Numbered from the stretch's first letter, positions 29,310-38,481 are shown. The stretch: 64,000 nt of DNA from Atlantibacter hermannii (GCF_009907385.1 NZ_JAAATR010000024.1:62001-126000); one strand, 5' to 3'. The notes: generated by a model from the letters alone, not told the origin. Translations and numbers: made by a program.

Positions 29310-29816
29310 ATGCGCAAAGTTACCGCTGCCGTCATGGCCTCAACACTGGCAATCAGTACGTTCGCAAGCCAGGCTGCTGAAGTCGTTACAGGCGATAACT
29401 GGCACCCCGCAGAAGGGTTGGCGCAACGAAACAGTGTGCAGAGCCATATGTTTGACGGCATTCGATTAACCGAAAAGCAACGTCAACAGATGCGCGACCT
29501 CATGCAGCAGGCGAAGCATGAACAGCCGCCTGTTAATGTTAGCGAAATGGAGACCATGCATCGCCTGGTCACCGCAGAAAATTTTGATGAAACCGCTGTG
29601 CGGGCTCAGGCCGAAAAGATGGCACAAGAGCAGGTGGCGCGCCAAGTCGAGATGGCGAAAGTGCGCAACCAGATGTACCGGCTGTTGACGCCGGAACAGC
29701 AAGCGGTTTTAAACGAGAAGCACCAGTATCGCATGCTTCAGTTGCGAGAAGTCTCGCAGATGCAACGGTCCTCCTCGGCCAACGTGTTTAGTAGCAGTAC
29801 CCGTAGTAACCAGTAA
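29310..29816 (+). CDS. cpxP: Periplasmic Cpx-pathway inhibitor CpxP
   Basis: CpxP is a small periplasmic LTXXQ-family protein that binds CpxA and dampens signalling, and delivers misfolded pilins to DegP. It is 168 residues. A signal peptide of about 23 residues ([19 protein letters not shown]) precedes [11 protein letters not shown]. Both LTXXQ-type motifs are present ([11 protein letters not shown] and [12 protein letters not shown]), and the helical middle ([16 protein letters not shown]) is conserved. I start at the ATG at 29310; a GTG directly before it would add one residue. The 3' UTR encodes CpxQ. Confidence 0.96.
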   Translation: MRKVTAAVMASTLAISTFASQAAEVVTGDNWHPAEGLAQRNSVQSHMFDGIRLTEKQRQQMRDLMQQAKHEQPPVNVSEMETMHRLVTAENFDETAVRAQAEKMAQEQVARQVEMAKVRNQMYRLLTPEQQAVLNEKHQYRMLQLREVSQMQRSSSANVFSSSTRSNQ

Positions 29817-29824
29817 CAACCCTG

Positions 29825-29882
29825 TTTTCCTTGCCATAGACACCATCCCTGTCTTCCCCTCCTTAACGGAGGGGTTTTTTTT
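29825..29882 (+). ncRNA. cpxQ: CpxQ small RNA from the cpxP 3' UTR
   Basis: The 58 bases after the cpxP stop match the Hfq-dependent sRNA CpxQ as I recall it from Salmonella and E. coli. The 5' end is TTTTCCTTGCCATAGACACC, then a pyrimidine-rich seed region and a terminator hairpin (CCCCTCC/GGAGGGG, 29856-29874) with T8. CpxQ is released from cpxP mRNA by RNase E and represses inner-membrane protein mRNAs. The TTTTCC at the cleavage site is retained. Confidence 0.85.
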
Positions 29883-29960
29883 GCCCGGCTTTCGCCTCCC
29901 GCCAGTCTGAGTTTAGCGCGTGATTCGTTATACTTTGCCAATCGATACGCGGGAGTCTTT

Positions 29961-30863
29961 ATGAATCAATCTTATGGGCGTCTGGTCAGCCGCGCCGCCA
30001 TTGCCGCCACGGTGATGGCGTCGTTGCTGCTGCTCGTTAAAATCTTTGCCTGGTGGAAGACCGGCTCGGTGAGTATTCTCGCTGCGCTGGTGGATTCGCT
30101 GGTGGATATTGCCGCTTCGCTGACCAACCTTCTGGTGGTGCGTTACTCCTTACAGCCTGCCGATGACGAACATGCGTTCGGCCATGGCAAAGCCGAGTCG
30201 CTTGCCGCGCTGGCGCAAAGCATGTTTATCTCCGGATCGGCGCTGTTTCTGTTCCTGACCGGTTTCGAGCGGCTGGCGAATCCCGCGCCGATGGAATCGC
30301 CGCAGATTGGTATCAGCGTTACCCTCATCGCCCTGATCAGCACGTTGATACTGGTGACGTTTCAGCGCTGGGTGGTGCGTAAGACCAAAAGCCAGGCGGT
30401 AAGGGCAGATATGCTTCATTATCAATCTGATGTTATGATGAACAGCGCTATTCTGGTGGCGCTTGCGCTTTCCTGGTATGGCTGGCATCGTGCTGATGCC
30501 TTGTTTGCGCTGGGTATTGGCATCTATATATTATATAGCGCATTACGAATGGGCTATGAAGCCGTCCAGTCGTTGCTGGACCGCGCGTTACCGGATGATG
30601 AGCATCAAATCATCATCGACATTGTTTCATCGTGGCCTGGCGTCAGAGGTGCCCACGATCTTCGCACGCGGCAGTCAGGGCCGACCCGCTTTATTCAAAT
30701 TCATCTTGAAATGGACGACAACTTACCGCTGGTTCAGGCGCATATTGTGGCTGAGCAAGTGGAGCAAGCGATCCTGGGGCGTTTTCCGGGATCGGACGTG
30801 ATTATTCATCAGGATCCCTGCTCTGTTGTGCCGCAGGGGAGACAGGGAAATTTCCCGCTTTAA
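29961..30863 (+). CDS. fieF: Cation-efflux pump FieF (ferrous iron/zinc)
   Basis: FieF (YiiP) exports Zn2+ or Fe2+ in exchange for protons as a homodimer of the cation diffusion facilitator family. The 300-residue protein has about six membrane segments. The transport-site aspartates lie in ALVDSLVDI (about 45 and 49) with the partner His and Asp in HYQSDVMMN (about 153 and 157). The C-terminal cytosolic domain contains [17 protein letters not shown]. It follows cpxP/CpxQ and precedes pfkA, the standard order. Confidence 0.96.
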   Translation: MNQSYGRLVSRAAIAATVMASLLLLVKIFAWWKTGSVSILAALVDSLVDIAASLTNLLVVRYSLQPADDEHAFGHGKAESLAALAQSMFISGSALFLFLTGFERLANPAPMESPQIGISVTLIALISTLILVTFQRWVVRKTKSQAVRADMLHYQSDVMMNSAILVALALSWYGWHRADALFALGIGIYILYSALRMGYEAVQSLLDRALPDDEHQIIIDIVSSWPGVRGAHDLRTRQSGPTRFIQIHLEMDDNLPLVQAHIVAEQVEQAILGRFPGSDVIIHQDPCSVVPQGRQGNFPL

Positions 30864-30924
30864 ATGAGGCTGGAAAAGTGAACCAAACGGCTTTTTTTGG
30901 ATAAATTACCGCCGTTCGGTCTGA

Positions 30925-30959
30925 CCTGAATCAATTCAGCTGGAAGCTATTGATATACT
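30925..30959 (+). promoter_or_regulatory. pfkA promoter with overlapping Cra-like operator
   Basis: TGAATCAATTCA at 30927-30938 is a near-perfect palindrome matching the Cra (FruR) consensus TGAAWCNNTTCA. A -10-like TATACT follows at 30954-30959, so the operator covers the -35 position. This fits repression of pfkA by Cra. The gap 30864-31043 holds no other clear feature. Confidence 0.55.
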
Positions 30960-31043
30960 ATCTGCATCATTAGTCCATCGCCTGATGATGCAGGCGTTTC
31001 CGGCAACAGGATTCAATATTGTATTCTACGTTCAGAGGTAGTC

Positions 31044-32006
31044 ATGATTAAGAAAATCGGGGTATTGACGAGTGGCGGTGATGCGCCAGGCATGAACGCC
31101 GCCATTCGCGGCGTGGTGCGCGCCGCGCTGACAGAAGGTCTGGAAGTTTTTGGTATTTATGACGGCTATCTCGGCCTGTATGAAGACCGTATGATTCAGC
31201 TCGACCGCTACAGCGTGTCCGACATGATTAACCGTGGCGGCACATTCCTGGGTTCTGCTCGTTTTCCTGAGTTCCGCGAAGAACACATCCGCGCGGTGGC
31301 TATCGAGAACATGAAAAAACGCGGTCTGGACGCGCTGGTTGTTATCGGCGGCGACGGCTCCTATATGGGTGCGAAGCGCCTGACCGAAATGGGCTTTCCG
31401 TGCATCGGCCTGCCGGGCACCATTGATAACGACGTTGCCGGTACTGACTACACCATCGGGTACTTTACCGCGCTGAGCACCGTCGTTGAAGCCATTGACC
31501 GCCTGCGTGACACCTCTACTTCTCACCAACGTATTTCTATCGTCGAAGTCATGGGCCGTTACTGCGGCGACCTGACCCTGGCGGCGGCGATTGCTGGCGG
31601 TTGTGAATTCATCGTGTTGCCGGAAGTGGAGTTCAACCGCGACGATCTGGTGGCGGAAATCAAAGCCGGTATCGCGAAGGGTAAAAAACACGCCATCGTG
31701 GCGATCACCGAGCACATCTGCGATATCGATGAGCTGGCGCGCTACATTGAGGCGGAAACCGAGCGTGAAACCCGCGCTACGGTACTGGGTCACATCCAGC
31801 GTGGCGGTTCTCCGGTGCCTTATGACCGTATTCTGGCTTCCCGCATGGGCGCATACTCCATTGAACTGCTGCTGCAGGGCCATGGCGGCCGTTGCGTGGG
31901 CATTCAGAACGAGAAGATGGTGCATCACGACATCATCGACGCTATCGAAAATATGAAGCGTACCTTCAAAGGCGACTGGCTCGACTGTGCCAAAAAACTG
32001 TATTAA
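31044..32006 (+). CDS. pfkA: 6-phosphofructokinase I
   Basis: PfkA phosphorylates fructose 6-phosphate with ATP, the committed glycolytic step, and is activated by ADP and inhibited by PEP. It is 320 residues, as in E. coli. The ATP-binding [25 protein letters not shown], the catalytic Asp in [15 protein letters not shown] (about residues 125-139), the substrate-binding MGRYCG and [10 protein letters not shown] are all intact. A terminator with a TTCG tetraloop follows the stop. Confidence 0.98.
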   Translation: MIKKIGVLTSGGDAPGMNAAIRGVVRAALTEGLEVFGIYDGYLGLYEDRMIQLDRYSVSDMINRGGTFLGSARFPEFREEHIRAVAIENMKKRGLDALVVIGGDGSYMGAKRLTEMGFPCIGLPGTIDNDVAGTDYTIGYFTALSTVVEAIDRLRDTSTSHQRISIVEVMGRYCGDLTLAAAIAGGCEFIVLPEVEFNRDDLVAEIKAGIAKGKKHAIVAITEHICDIDELARYIEAETERETRATVLGHIQRGGSPVPYDRILASRMGAYSIELLLQGHGGRCVGIQNEKMVHHDIIDAIENMKRTFKGDWLDCAKKLY

Positions 32007-32008
32007 TC

Positions 32009-32034
32009 AAAAAGCCGGGTTCGCCCGGCTTTTT
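32009..32034 (+). terminator. Rho-independent terminator of pfkA
   Basis: AAAAGCCGGG and CCCGGCTTTT enclose a TTCG tetraloop, with the T-run in the distal arm. It begins 3 bases after the pfkA stop. Confidence 0.9.
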
Positions 32035-32145
32035 ACTGGCTGATAATATTCCCCAAAGTTATAGCCAATCTTTTTTTATTCTTTAATCATCTCACGCATT
32101 TCTGGCAGGCTATTTTCATACACACAATTTAGAAGAGAGCGTGCG

Positions 32146-33135
32146 ATGAATAAGTTTGGCGTGGGATTAACGTTGCTTCTGGCATCAACCAGCGTACTGG
32201 CGAAGGATATTCAATTACTTAATGTGTCTTATGACCCGACGCGTGAGCTGTACGATCAATATAACAAAGCCTTCAGCGAGCACTGGAAAAAAGAGACCGG
32301 CGATAATGTAGTGATCCGTCAGTCCCATGGCGGCTCCGGCAAACAGGCGACGTCCGTGATTAACGGTATTGAAGCGGATGTAGTGACCCTGGCGCTGGCT
32401 TATGACGTGGACGCCATTGCCGAGCGCGGCCGCATTGATAAAAACTGGATCAAACGCCTGCCGGACAACTCCGCGCCTTACACCTCCACCATCGTTTTCC
32501 TGGTGCGCAAAGGCAACCCGAAACAAATTAAAGACTGGAACGATCTGGTGAAGCCGGGCGTTTCCGTGATCACGCCAAACCCGAAAAGCTCCGGCGGCGC
32601 GCGCTGGAACTATCTGGCGGCATGGGGCTACGCGCTCCATCAGAACAATGGCGATCAGGCTAAAGCCCAGGAGTTCGTCAAGGCGCTGTTTAAAAACGTA
32701 GAAGTGCTGGATTCCGGCGCGCGTGGTTCAACCAACACCTTCGTTGAACGCGGCATCGGCGATGTGCTGATTGCCTGGGAAAACGAAGCGCTGCTGGCGA
32801 CCAATGAATTAGGCAAAGACAAATTCGAGATCGTTACCCCGAGCGAATCTATTCTGGCGGAGCCGACCGTGTCGGTAGTCGACAAAGTGGTCGAGAAGAA
32901 GGGTACTCAGGCCGTTGCCGAAGCCTATCTGAAATATCTCTACACGCCGGAAGGCCAGGAGATCGCTGCGAAAAACTTCTACCGTCCGCGTGATGAGCAG
33001 GTGACGAAGAAATACGAAGGTGAGTTCCCGAAACTGAAACTGTTCACCATTGACGAGGTATTTGGCGGCTGGACCAAAGCCCAGAAAGAGCACTTCGCCA
33101 ACGGCGGCACCTTCGATCAAATCAGCAAACGCTAA
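32146..33135 (+). CDS. sbp: Periplasmic sulfate-binding protein
   Basis: Sbp delivers sulfate to the CysTWA ABC transporter. The 329-residue precursor has a 19-residue signal peptide ([16 protein letters not shown]) followed by [16 protein letters not shown], the conserved start of mature Sbp/CysP. Sulfate-contacting segments [25 protein letters not shown] and [10 protein letters not shown] are present. GAGAG precedes the ATG. In E. coli sbp is part of the CysB regulon; I did not identify a CysB site here. It sits between pfkA and cdh as in E. coli. Confidence 0.97.
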   Translation: MNKFGVGLTLLLASTSVLAKDIQLLNVSYDPTRELYDQYNKAFSEHWKKETGDNVVIRQSHGGSGKQATSVINGIEADVVTLALAYDVDAIAERGRIDKNWIKRLPDNSAPYTSTIVFLVRKGNPKQIKDWNDLVKPGVSVITPNPKSSGGARWNYLAAWGYALHQNNGDQAKAQEFVKALFKNVEVLDSGARGSTNTFVERGIGDVLIAWENEALLATNELGKDKFEIVTPSESILAEPTVSVVDKVVEKKGTQAVAEAYLKYLYTPEGQEIAAKNFYRPRDEQVTKKYEGEFPKLKLFTIDEVFGGWTKAQKEHFANGGTFDQISKR

Positions 33136-33141
33136 ATCAGG

Positions 33142-33162
33142 CGGCCCTTCGGGGCCGTTTTT
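33142..33162 (+). terminator. Rho-independent terminator of sbp
   Basis: CGGCCC and GGGCCG enclose a TTCG tetraloop and are followed by TTTTT, 6 bases after the sbp stop. Confidence 0.85.
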
Positions 33163-33201
33163 GTGCCAGACTTCATCTTCACCAATGCAAAAGGCATGAA
33201 G

Positions 33202-33960
33202 ATGAAAAAAGCGCTGGCCGTTGTGGTCTGTTTCCTGCTGATCATCGCCGCGATAGTCGGCGGCCTGTGGGTTTACTTTAAAGGCCAGCCTGACGCCTTG
33301 CGCGATATCGTATTTCATCAGTGCGTGCCCAATCAGCAGCGGCACGACAATCCCGCCCCCTGTGCCGAAGTGAAGCTGGATGCCGGATTTGTGATTTTCA
33401 AAGATCGTAACGGCCCGTTGCAGTACTTGCTGATGCCCACCTGGCGCATTAACGGTATCGAAAGCCCGATGCTGCTGCATCCCAAAACCCCAAACTACTT
33501 CTGGCAAGCCTGGCAGGCGCGGCGCGTAATGAGCGAGCGAAACGGCGAGCCGGTGCCGAATAACGTGGTCTCACTGACCTTAAACTCGAAACTGGGACGC
33601 ACCCAGAACCACCTGCATATTCATATTTCCTGCCTGCGCCCGGACGTGCGTAAAAAGCTTAACCAGGAGGCGGCGCAGATCAGCAGCCGCTGGCTGCCGC
33701 TGCCCGGCGGTATCGACGACACGCCGTATCTGGTGCGCCGGGTCAGCGAGGCGGAACTGGCACGGCGCAGTCCTTTTATTATGCTGGCGCAGGAAGTGCC
33801 CGGCGCGCGTGCGCATATGGGGCGCTTCGCGCTGGCGATGGCCCAGCAGCCAGACGGCTCCTTTGTGTTGCTGGCGACCGAACGCAATCTGCTTAACCTC
33901 AATCTCGCCAATGCTGAACAGTTACAGGACCACGACTGCGCGCTGCTTAATTCACATTAA
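33202..33960 (+). CDS. cdh: CDP-diacylglycerol pyrophosphatase
   Basis: Cdh hydrolyses CDP-diacylglycerol to phosphatidate and CMP. The 252-residue protein has an N-terminal membrane anchor ([20 protein letters not shown]) and a HIT-like domain with the histidine motif [19 protein letters not shown] and [10 protein letters not shown] are conserved in the family. I start at the ATG at 33202, seven bases after AAAAGG; another ATG six bases upstream is too close to that site. Length fits E. coli (251). It follows sbp, as in E. coli, but tpiA does not follow directly here. Confidence 0.92.
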   Translation: MKKALAVVVCFLLIIAAIVGGLWVYFKGQPDALRDIVFHQCVPNQQRHDNPAPCAEVKLDAGFVIFKDRNGPLQYLLMPTWRINGIESPMLLHPKTPNYFWQAWQARRVMSERNGEPVPNNVVSLTLNSKLGRTQNHLHIHISCLRPDVRKKLNQEAAQISSRWLPLPGGIDDTPYLVRRVSEAELARRSPFIMLAQEVPGARAHMGRFALAMAQQPDGSFVLLATERNLLNLNLANAEQLQDHDCALLNSH

Positions 33961-33976
33961 TTTTTCTGCGCTTTCC

Positions 33977-34012
33977 GCGTGCCGTGGATAAAGCGGCATG
34001 CTCACCCTTTTT
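33977..34012 (+). terminator. Possible terminator of cdh
   Basis: GCGTGCCG and CGGCATGC pair over eight positions (one G-T) around a 9-base loop, and a T-run follows after five bases (34008-34012). The offset T-run makes it imperfect. Confidence 0.45.
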
Positions 34013-34065
34013 GCCAACGCGATCGCATTCTCAGGCCGGAGAAATTAGCCTGGAGGAGATTTATT

Positions 34066-34176
34066 GTGAAACCGATCAAAAGATATAAAGGTATACCTTT
34101 ATATCTTTTGGTTGATCCCTACACTGACAGTGTGCCGCAAATAAACGGCGCGCTGCCCATCACCAGGCAACTTTAA
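34066..34176 (+). CDS. Possible 36-residue leader peptide overlapping a palindrome
   Basis: A GTG codon at 34066 is preceded at 7 bases by GGAGGAG, the strongest Shine-Dalgarno match in the neighbourhood, and opens a 36-codon frame ending in TAA. The predicted peptide starts with Lys-Pro-Ile-Lys and includes KRYKGIPLYLLVDPYTDS, a region encoded by the 34-bp palindrome that starts four codons in. I recognise no family. It ends 74 bases before the transporter gene. It may be a leader peptide whose translation affects the downstream operon, or a chance frame; only the strong ribosome-binding site argues for it. Confidence 0.33.
   Translation: MKPIKRYKGIPLYLLVDPYTDSVPQINGALPITRQL
34077..34110. 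promoter_or_regulatory. 34-bp perfect palindrome, candidate operator of the AIRs-kinase operon
   Basis: The half-site CAAAAGATATAAAGGTA (34077-34093) is followed directly by its exact reverse complement (34094-34110) with no spacer. The centre is AAGGTATACCTT. It is followed at 34121-34133 by a smaller repeat ACACTG-A-CAGTGT, and enclosed by GTGAAAC (34066-34072) and GTTTCAC (34179-34185). A nearby GntR/UTRA regulator gene makes an operator role likely. As RNA it would form a long hairpin just after the ribosome-binding site at 34052-34058. The palindrome is certain; the function is inferred. Confidence 0.6.
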
Positions 34177-34250
34177 CCGTTTCACTTTCAGGTAGTTAAA
34201 TAAAACCCATAGCCGCGCGTCTACGGACCGGGCTCACCAGGGATACCGTC

Positions 34251-35585
34251 ATGAAACTTTCTATCGTGGAAAAAATAGGTTTTGGCGCAGGAGATATGGC
34301 GATTAATGTCGTCATCATCGCCATGCAGCTCCTGCTCGCCTACTTCTATACCGACATCTACGGCCTGCGGGCGGCGGATGTCGGCGTGCTGTTTGTTGTC
34401 GTGCGCATGATCGACGCGATTATCGATCCGGCCATGGGTATTCTGACCGATAAATTTACCACCCGCTGGGGCCGCTACCGCCCATGGATGATCTGGTTCG
34501 CCATTCCATTCGGCTTTGCGGTTTATTTAATGTTTATCACGCCCGATATGGCTTACACCGCCAAACTGGCGTGGGCCTACTTTACGTACATTCTGATGAC
34601 GCTGGTCTATACCGCCATCACCATTCCCTACATCTCGCTGATCGGGGTGATCACCGACGATCCGGTAGAACGCCTCAGCGCTAACGGTTATCGCTTCGTG
34701 ATGACCAAAATCGCCGCGTTTCTGGTGACTATCGTGGTGCCGATGCTGGCGGTATGGTTGGGGCAGGGTAACAAGGCGCTGGGCTATCAGCTCTCGATGG
34801 GGCTGATGGGCATCATGGGCGCACTGCTGTTCGTGTTCTGCTTTTTCACTACCCGTGAGCGTAGCGAACCGGAAATCCCGTCCATGTCGCTGAAAACGCA
34901 GTTCACCTGTCTGCTGCGTAACGACCAGTGGATTATCCTCGGCGTGGTTATTCTGCTGCTGATGTGCGGCTACGTGATCCGCGGTTCGGTTGCGGCCTAC
35001 TACGCAAAATACTATCTCGGCGGCGGCGACAGCCTGATTTCGCCGTTCCTGACTGTAGGTGTTGTGGCCTCGATACTGGCGATGATCGTCACCACCTGGG
35101 TCACTAAGTTCTACGACAAAATCAAAATGTTCCGTTATACCCAGCTGATCACCTTCGCGCTGAGTATCGCCATGTATTTCGTGGTGGGGCATGAAAACCT
35201 GATCCTCGCTTTTGTTTTTTATTTCCTGATCAACTTCTTCTGCGATATGCAAATGCCGGTGTTCTGGTCGTCGATTGCCGAAGCGGTGGATTACGGCGAG
35301 AAAAAGAACGGCCTGCGGGTCTCCGGCCTGGCGTTTGGCGGCATCCTGTTCTTCCAGAAATTTGGTATGGGCCTCGCGGGCGGCATCCTCGGCTTCTTGC
35401 TGAGCTATTTCGGCTATCAGGCGGATGCGGTGCAGAGTGACCGGGCGCTGGTGGGCATCGCGCTGATGATGACCCTGATCCCGGCGGTGTTCCATCTGGT
35501 GATTGGTTTGCTGATGAAAAAGTACCTCATCAATAACGACTATTACCGGGAAATCCGCGCTGAACTTACCCAGCGCGCGGTGTAA
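34251..35585 (+). CDS. GPH-family sugar/nucleoside:cation symporter (STM4065-like)
   Basis: A 444-residue membrane protein of the glycoside-pentoside-hexuronide:cation symporter family (MelB type) with about 12 membrane segments. Family marks are IGFGAGDMAINVVI at the start, FYTDIYGL, the loop motif TRWGRYRPWM after segment 3, and KNGLRVSGLAFGG in the second half. It is the first gene of the block and lies 10 bases before the AIRs kinase gene. The corresponding Salmonella gene (STM4065) is a putative permease, so uptake of aminoimidazole riboside or a related nucleoside is the best guess. The substrate is not shown by sequence. Confidence 0.8.
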   Translation: MKLSIVEKIGFGAGDMAINVVIIAMQLLLAYFYTDIYGLRAADVGVLFVVVRMIDAIIDPAMGILTDKFTTRWGRYRPWMIWFAIPFGFAVYLMFITPDMAYTAKLAWAYFTYILMTLVYTAITIPYISLIGVITDDPVERLSANGYRFVMTKIAAFLVTIVVPMLAVWLGQGNKALGYQLSMGLMGIMGALLFVFCFFTTRERSEPEIPSMSLKTQFTCLLRNDQWIILGVVILLLMCGYVIRGSVAAYYAKYYLGGGDSLISPFLTVGVVASILAMIVTTWVTKFYDKIKMFRYTQLITFALSIAMYFVVGHENLILAFVFYFLINFFCDMQMPVFWSSIAEAVDYGEKKNGLRVSGLAFGGILFFQKFGMGLAGGILGFLLSYFGYQADAVQSDRALVGIALMMTLIPAVFHLVIGLLMKKYLINNDYYREIRAELTQRAV

Positions 35586-35595
35586 GGAGGCGCAC

Positions 35596-36555
35596 ATGCA
35601 ACCCGCTAAAAAAGTTTGGGTTATTGGCGATGCCTCGGTGGATTTAGTGCCGGACACCGACAACACCTATCTGAAATGCCCCGGCGGCGCGTCGGCGAAT
35701 GTGACGGCCTGTATCGCGCGCCAGGGTGGAAACTGCGGCTTCATTGGCCGCCTGGGCGACGATGACGCCGGGCGGTTTCTCAAGGCGGTACTGAACAAGG
35801 AGGGCGCGGACGTCACGCAGTTGCGGCTTGATGCACAACTTACCAGCGCGGTACTGATCGTGAATTTAACGCCTGACGGCGAGCGCAGCTTTACCTATCT
35901 GGTGAAGCCCAGCGCCGATACCTTTGTCTCCGTGGCCGATTTACCGGTTTTCCAGCCCGGCGAATGGTTCTACTTCAGTTCCATCGGACTCACGGACTCG
36001 CCCGCCCGGGAAGCCTGCCTGGAAGGCGCGCGGCGCGTACGCGCCGCAGGCGGCCAGGTGATGTTTGACGTCAATCTGCGGGAGAGTATGTGGCGCGACG
36101 TCAGCGAGATCCCGGCGCTAATGGCGCAGTCCGTGGCGCTGGCCAGCATCTGCAAAGTTTCCGCCGATGAGCTGTGCCGTCTGGGCAATGTCGCTCACTG
36201 GCAGGACGCGCGCTATTTACTGCGGGACATGGGCTGCGACACCACGGTGATTTCCCTTGGTGCGGCGGGCGCGTATCTGATTTGCCCACAGGGCGAGCAG
36301 CATTTTCCCGCACCACAGGTTCCCGTCATTGACACCACTGGCGCGGGCGACGCGTTTGTCGGCGGGCTGCTATTTCATCTTTCCCGGTATGAACGCTGGG
36401 GAAAGGCAGAGCTGTCCGGAGCCATCTGCCGCGCTAATGCCTGCGGCGCGCTGGTGGTTACTGCCAAAGGGGCAATGACCGCGCTGCCGTACCCCCACCA
36501 GTTAACCGATTTTCTCGCCGCGCATCCGTGCGGCGCAGATCCTGTTCATTCGTAA
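35596..36555 (+). CDS. Aminoimidazole riboside kinase (PfkB family, STM4066-like)
   Basis: A 319-residue PfkB/ribokinase-family kinase. It shows WVIGDASVDLVPD, the PGGASANVTACIARQGG substrate motif near residue 30, and the catalytic DTTGAGDAFVGG with the base Asp252. Length, sequence and neighbours match Salmonella STM4066, shown to phosphorylate aminoimidazole riboside (AIRs) to AIR, an intermediate of purine and thiamine synthesis. A fructokinase annotation is the usual alternative. AAGGAGG lies just before the ATG. The specificity is transferred from the Salmonella enzyme from memory. Confidence 0.8.
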   Translation: MQPAKKVWVIGDASVDLVPDTDNTYLKCPGGASANVTACIARQGGNCGFIGRLGDDDAGRFLKAVLNKEGADVTQLRLDAQLTSAVLIVNLTPDGERSFTYLVKPSADTFVSVADLPVFQPGEWFYFSSIGLTDSPAREACLEGARRVRAAGGQVMFDVNLRESMWRDVSEIPALMAQSVALASICKVSADELCRLGNVAHWQDARYLLRDMGCDTTVISLGAAGAYLICPQGEQHFPAPQVPVIDTTGAGDAFVGGLLFHLSRYERWGKAELSGAICRANACGALVVTAKGAMTALPYPHQLTDFLAAHPCGADPVHS

Positions 36556-36566
36556 AGGAGTTGTTC

Positions 36567-37607
36567 ATGCACGTTGATCACAACAAAATTTTAGGCTGTT
36601 TAATTGGCGCTGCCGCCGCTGATGCTATGGGCGCGGCGACAGAGGTCAGAACCCAACAGCAGATTAAAGACTATTTCGGCGGTTGGGTAACGACGTTCCA
36701 GAAACCGCCAGCGGATACCTTTGGCCGCTGTAACGACGCGGGAATGTGCACTGATGATTTTATTCAGGCGAAATACATTATGGACGCATTGTTGAGCCAC
36801 CAGCGCCAGGTAACCGACGACGTCATGCGCGAGGCCTTTACCCGCTGGCTGGCTTATCCGTTTTACGCTAATTTCACCGGTCCGACGACCCGGGCGGCCA
36901 TGAAAGCGCTGTTCAACGATAATCGTGCCTCGTTGCAGGGCGAACTGGAAGGTGAAAAGCAGTCAGTGCAGATCGTCAACAAAGGCAATGCCGAAGCCAC
37001 CAACGGCGCGGCGATGAAAATCTGGCCTGCGGCGGTGCTACATCCTGGCGATCTGGAGCACGCGATCGATGCAGCGCTGAAGATTACCCGTTTCACTCAT
37101 AACAACGTGCTGGCAATGTCCGGCGCTGCGGCGATGGCGGCGGCAACCAGCGAAGCGCTGCGAGAAACCACCAGTGCTGACAGCATTATTGCGGCGGGTA
37201 TTTACGGTGCCGATCGCGGCTATTACCTGGCCCAGGAACAGGGGGCAATGAGGGTCGCCGGTCCGTCGGTGGCGCGGCGTATCGAGCTGGCGGTCGCCAT
37301 CGGTAAGCGCCATGCAAGTTGGGAAACCGCGATTGTGGAGATCAGCGATATTATCGGTACCGGCCTGCACGTCAGCGAAGCGGTGCCCGCCGCCTTTGGC
37401 CTGTTCGCGTGTTGTCCCCATTCTGCGGTTGATGCTATCATTTCCGCCGTTAATATCGGCAATGACACCGATACCGTTGCCACCATGGTTGGGGCACTTT
37501 CTGGCGCATTCCATGGCGCGAATGCCTTCCCTGACGACTATTTAACGACCGTCAATCGAATGAACCATTTCGATTTGGCTGAGCTTGCCAGGCAGATTGC
37601 AGGATAA
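36567..37607 (+). CDS. ADP-ribosylglycohydrolase-family protein (STM4067-like)
   Basis: A 346-residue protein of the ADP-ribosyl-[dinitrogen reductase] hydrolase (ARH/DraG) family. Conserved segments are GCLIGAAAADAMGAATE at the N terminus, DAGMCTDDFIQ (metal-binding Thr-Asp-Asp), and NIGNDTDTVATMVGALSGA near residue 305, which holds the second metal site. AAGGAG lies before the ATG at 36567, 11 bases after the kinase stop. In an operon with a nucleoside kinase and a transporter, hydrolysis of a riboside or ADP-ribose-like compound is plausible, but the substrate is unknown. E. coli YegU, next to yegT and yegV, is a parallel. Confidence 0.82.
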   Translation: MHVDHNKILGCLIGAAAADAMGAATEVRTQQQIKDYFGGWVTTFQKPPADTFGRCNDAGMCTDDFIQAKYIMDALLSHQRQVTDDVMREAFTRWLAYPFYANFTGPTTRAAMKALFNDNRASLQGELEGEKQSVQIVNKGNAEATNGAAMKIWPAAVLHPGDLEHAIDAALKITRFTHNNVLAMSGAAAMAAATSEALRETTSADSIIAAGIYGADRGYYLAQEQGAMRVAGPSVARRIELAVAIGKRHASWETAIVEISDIIGTGLHVSEAVPAAFGLFACCPHSAVDAIISAVNIGNDTDTVATMVGALSGAFHGANAFPDDYLTTVNRMNHFDLAELARQIAG

Positions 37608-37674
37608 CCACGCGTTTACCTTGCCGGGGACGCGTTAACCGTCCCCCTGCTGGCGGAAATTCGAGGTAAACAGG

Positions 37675-38397
37675 TTGCAGGTCGATAAGGCAAGTTTCAC
37701 ACCGCTCTACAAGCAGCTGTTCTACATCATCTGCCAGCATATTCAGGATGGAACCTGGCCGTTAGGCAGCCAGCTTCCAACCCAGAAAGAAATTGCCCGC
37801 ACCTATAACGTCTCGCTCATCGTGGTAAAACAGGCCTGGAGCGAACTGATCAATGCCGGGGTGATCGCCTCTCAGCGGGGCAGCGGTTCGGTCGTCAGCG
37901 CAGTACCGGAAGGCGTCAGCTACGGTCATACGTTTCGCGGCATTACCAGCGATTTACGCGATGCCAGCGTGGCAATCGAAAACCGCATTCTTGATATTGG
38001 CCCGCGTCGCGCCAGGGATGCGCTGGCGGATGGCCTGAGCCTGCCTTCGCACCACCACTTCCTGTTTATTTCCCGTATTCGTTATCTGAACCAGCGCCCG
38101 TTCAATCACGAGAAAATCTATCTGGATCTGTCATTCTTTCCGGGACTCAGCCTCACGGCGGACGATCTGGCCAATAAGTCGCTCTACAGTTTGCTGAATG
38201 TCAGCAGCGATTCGGCGACGGAAAAAGTCGACGCCATTCTTCCCACCCCCGACTTGTGCGAGAAATTGCAAATCCCGGAAAATAAACCGCTGCTCTCCGT
38301 GGCGCGGCAAACTTTTCTGGCGGGCCAGGAGCGGCCTTTTGAATATTGCCGCTACTATGTGCTTTCTGACTATTTTGGTGAGATTCATTATCATTGA
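37675..38397 (+). CDS. GntR-family (HutC/UTRA) transcriptional regulator, STM4068-like
   Basis: A 240-residue regulator. The N-terminal winged helix-turn-helix is LYKQLFYIICQHIQDGTW to GSQLPTQKEIARTYNVS and GVIASQRGSGSVV, followed by a UTRA ligand-binding domain (FISRIRYLNQRPFNHE and PLLSVARQTFLA). Translation appears to start at TTG (37675), eight bases after GAGG; no in-frame ATG lies nearby, and a weak start suits a low-level repressor. It follows the ARH gene by 67 bases. The Salmonella counterpart represses its operon. The palindrome at 34077-34110 is its likely target. Confidence 0.82.
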   Translation: MQVDKASFTPLYKQLFYIICQHIQDGTWPLGSQLPTQKEIARTYNVSLIVVKQAWSELINAGVIASQRGSGSVVSAVPEGVSYGHTFRGITSDLRDASVAIENRILDIGPRRARDALADGLSLPSHHHFLFISRIRYLNQRPFNHEKIYLDLSFFPGLSLTADDLANKSLYSLLNVSSDSATEKVDAILPTPDLCEKLQIPENKPLLSVARQTFLAGQERPFEYCRYYVLSDYFGEIHYH

Positions 38398-38481
38398 CCT
38401 GCCGGTTCTGGTGGGGGCGGTGCGATTTACTTAACGCCGACGTGACCGTAGACTTGCTGCAAAATACGACAGGAGACAGGT

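Noticed and set aside
34066-34176. Resemblance of the 36-residue peptide (GIPLYLLVD) to Uma2-type nuclease domains
   Set aside because: The match is about ten residues, largely inside a palindrome-encoded stretch, and the catalytic residues of that family cannot fit in 36 codons.
34527-35666. A 379-codon minus-strand frame opposite the GPH transporter
   Set aside because: Strongly His/Gln-rich shadow of a membrane-protein gene, overlapping it almost completely.
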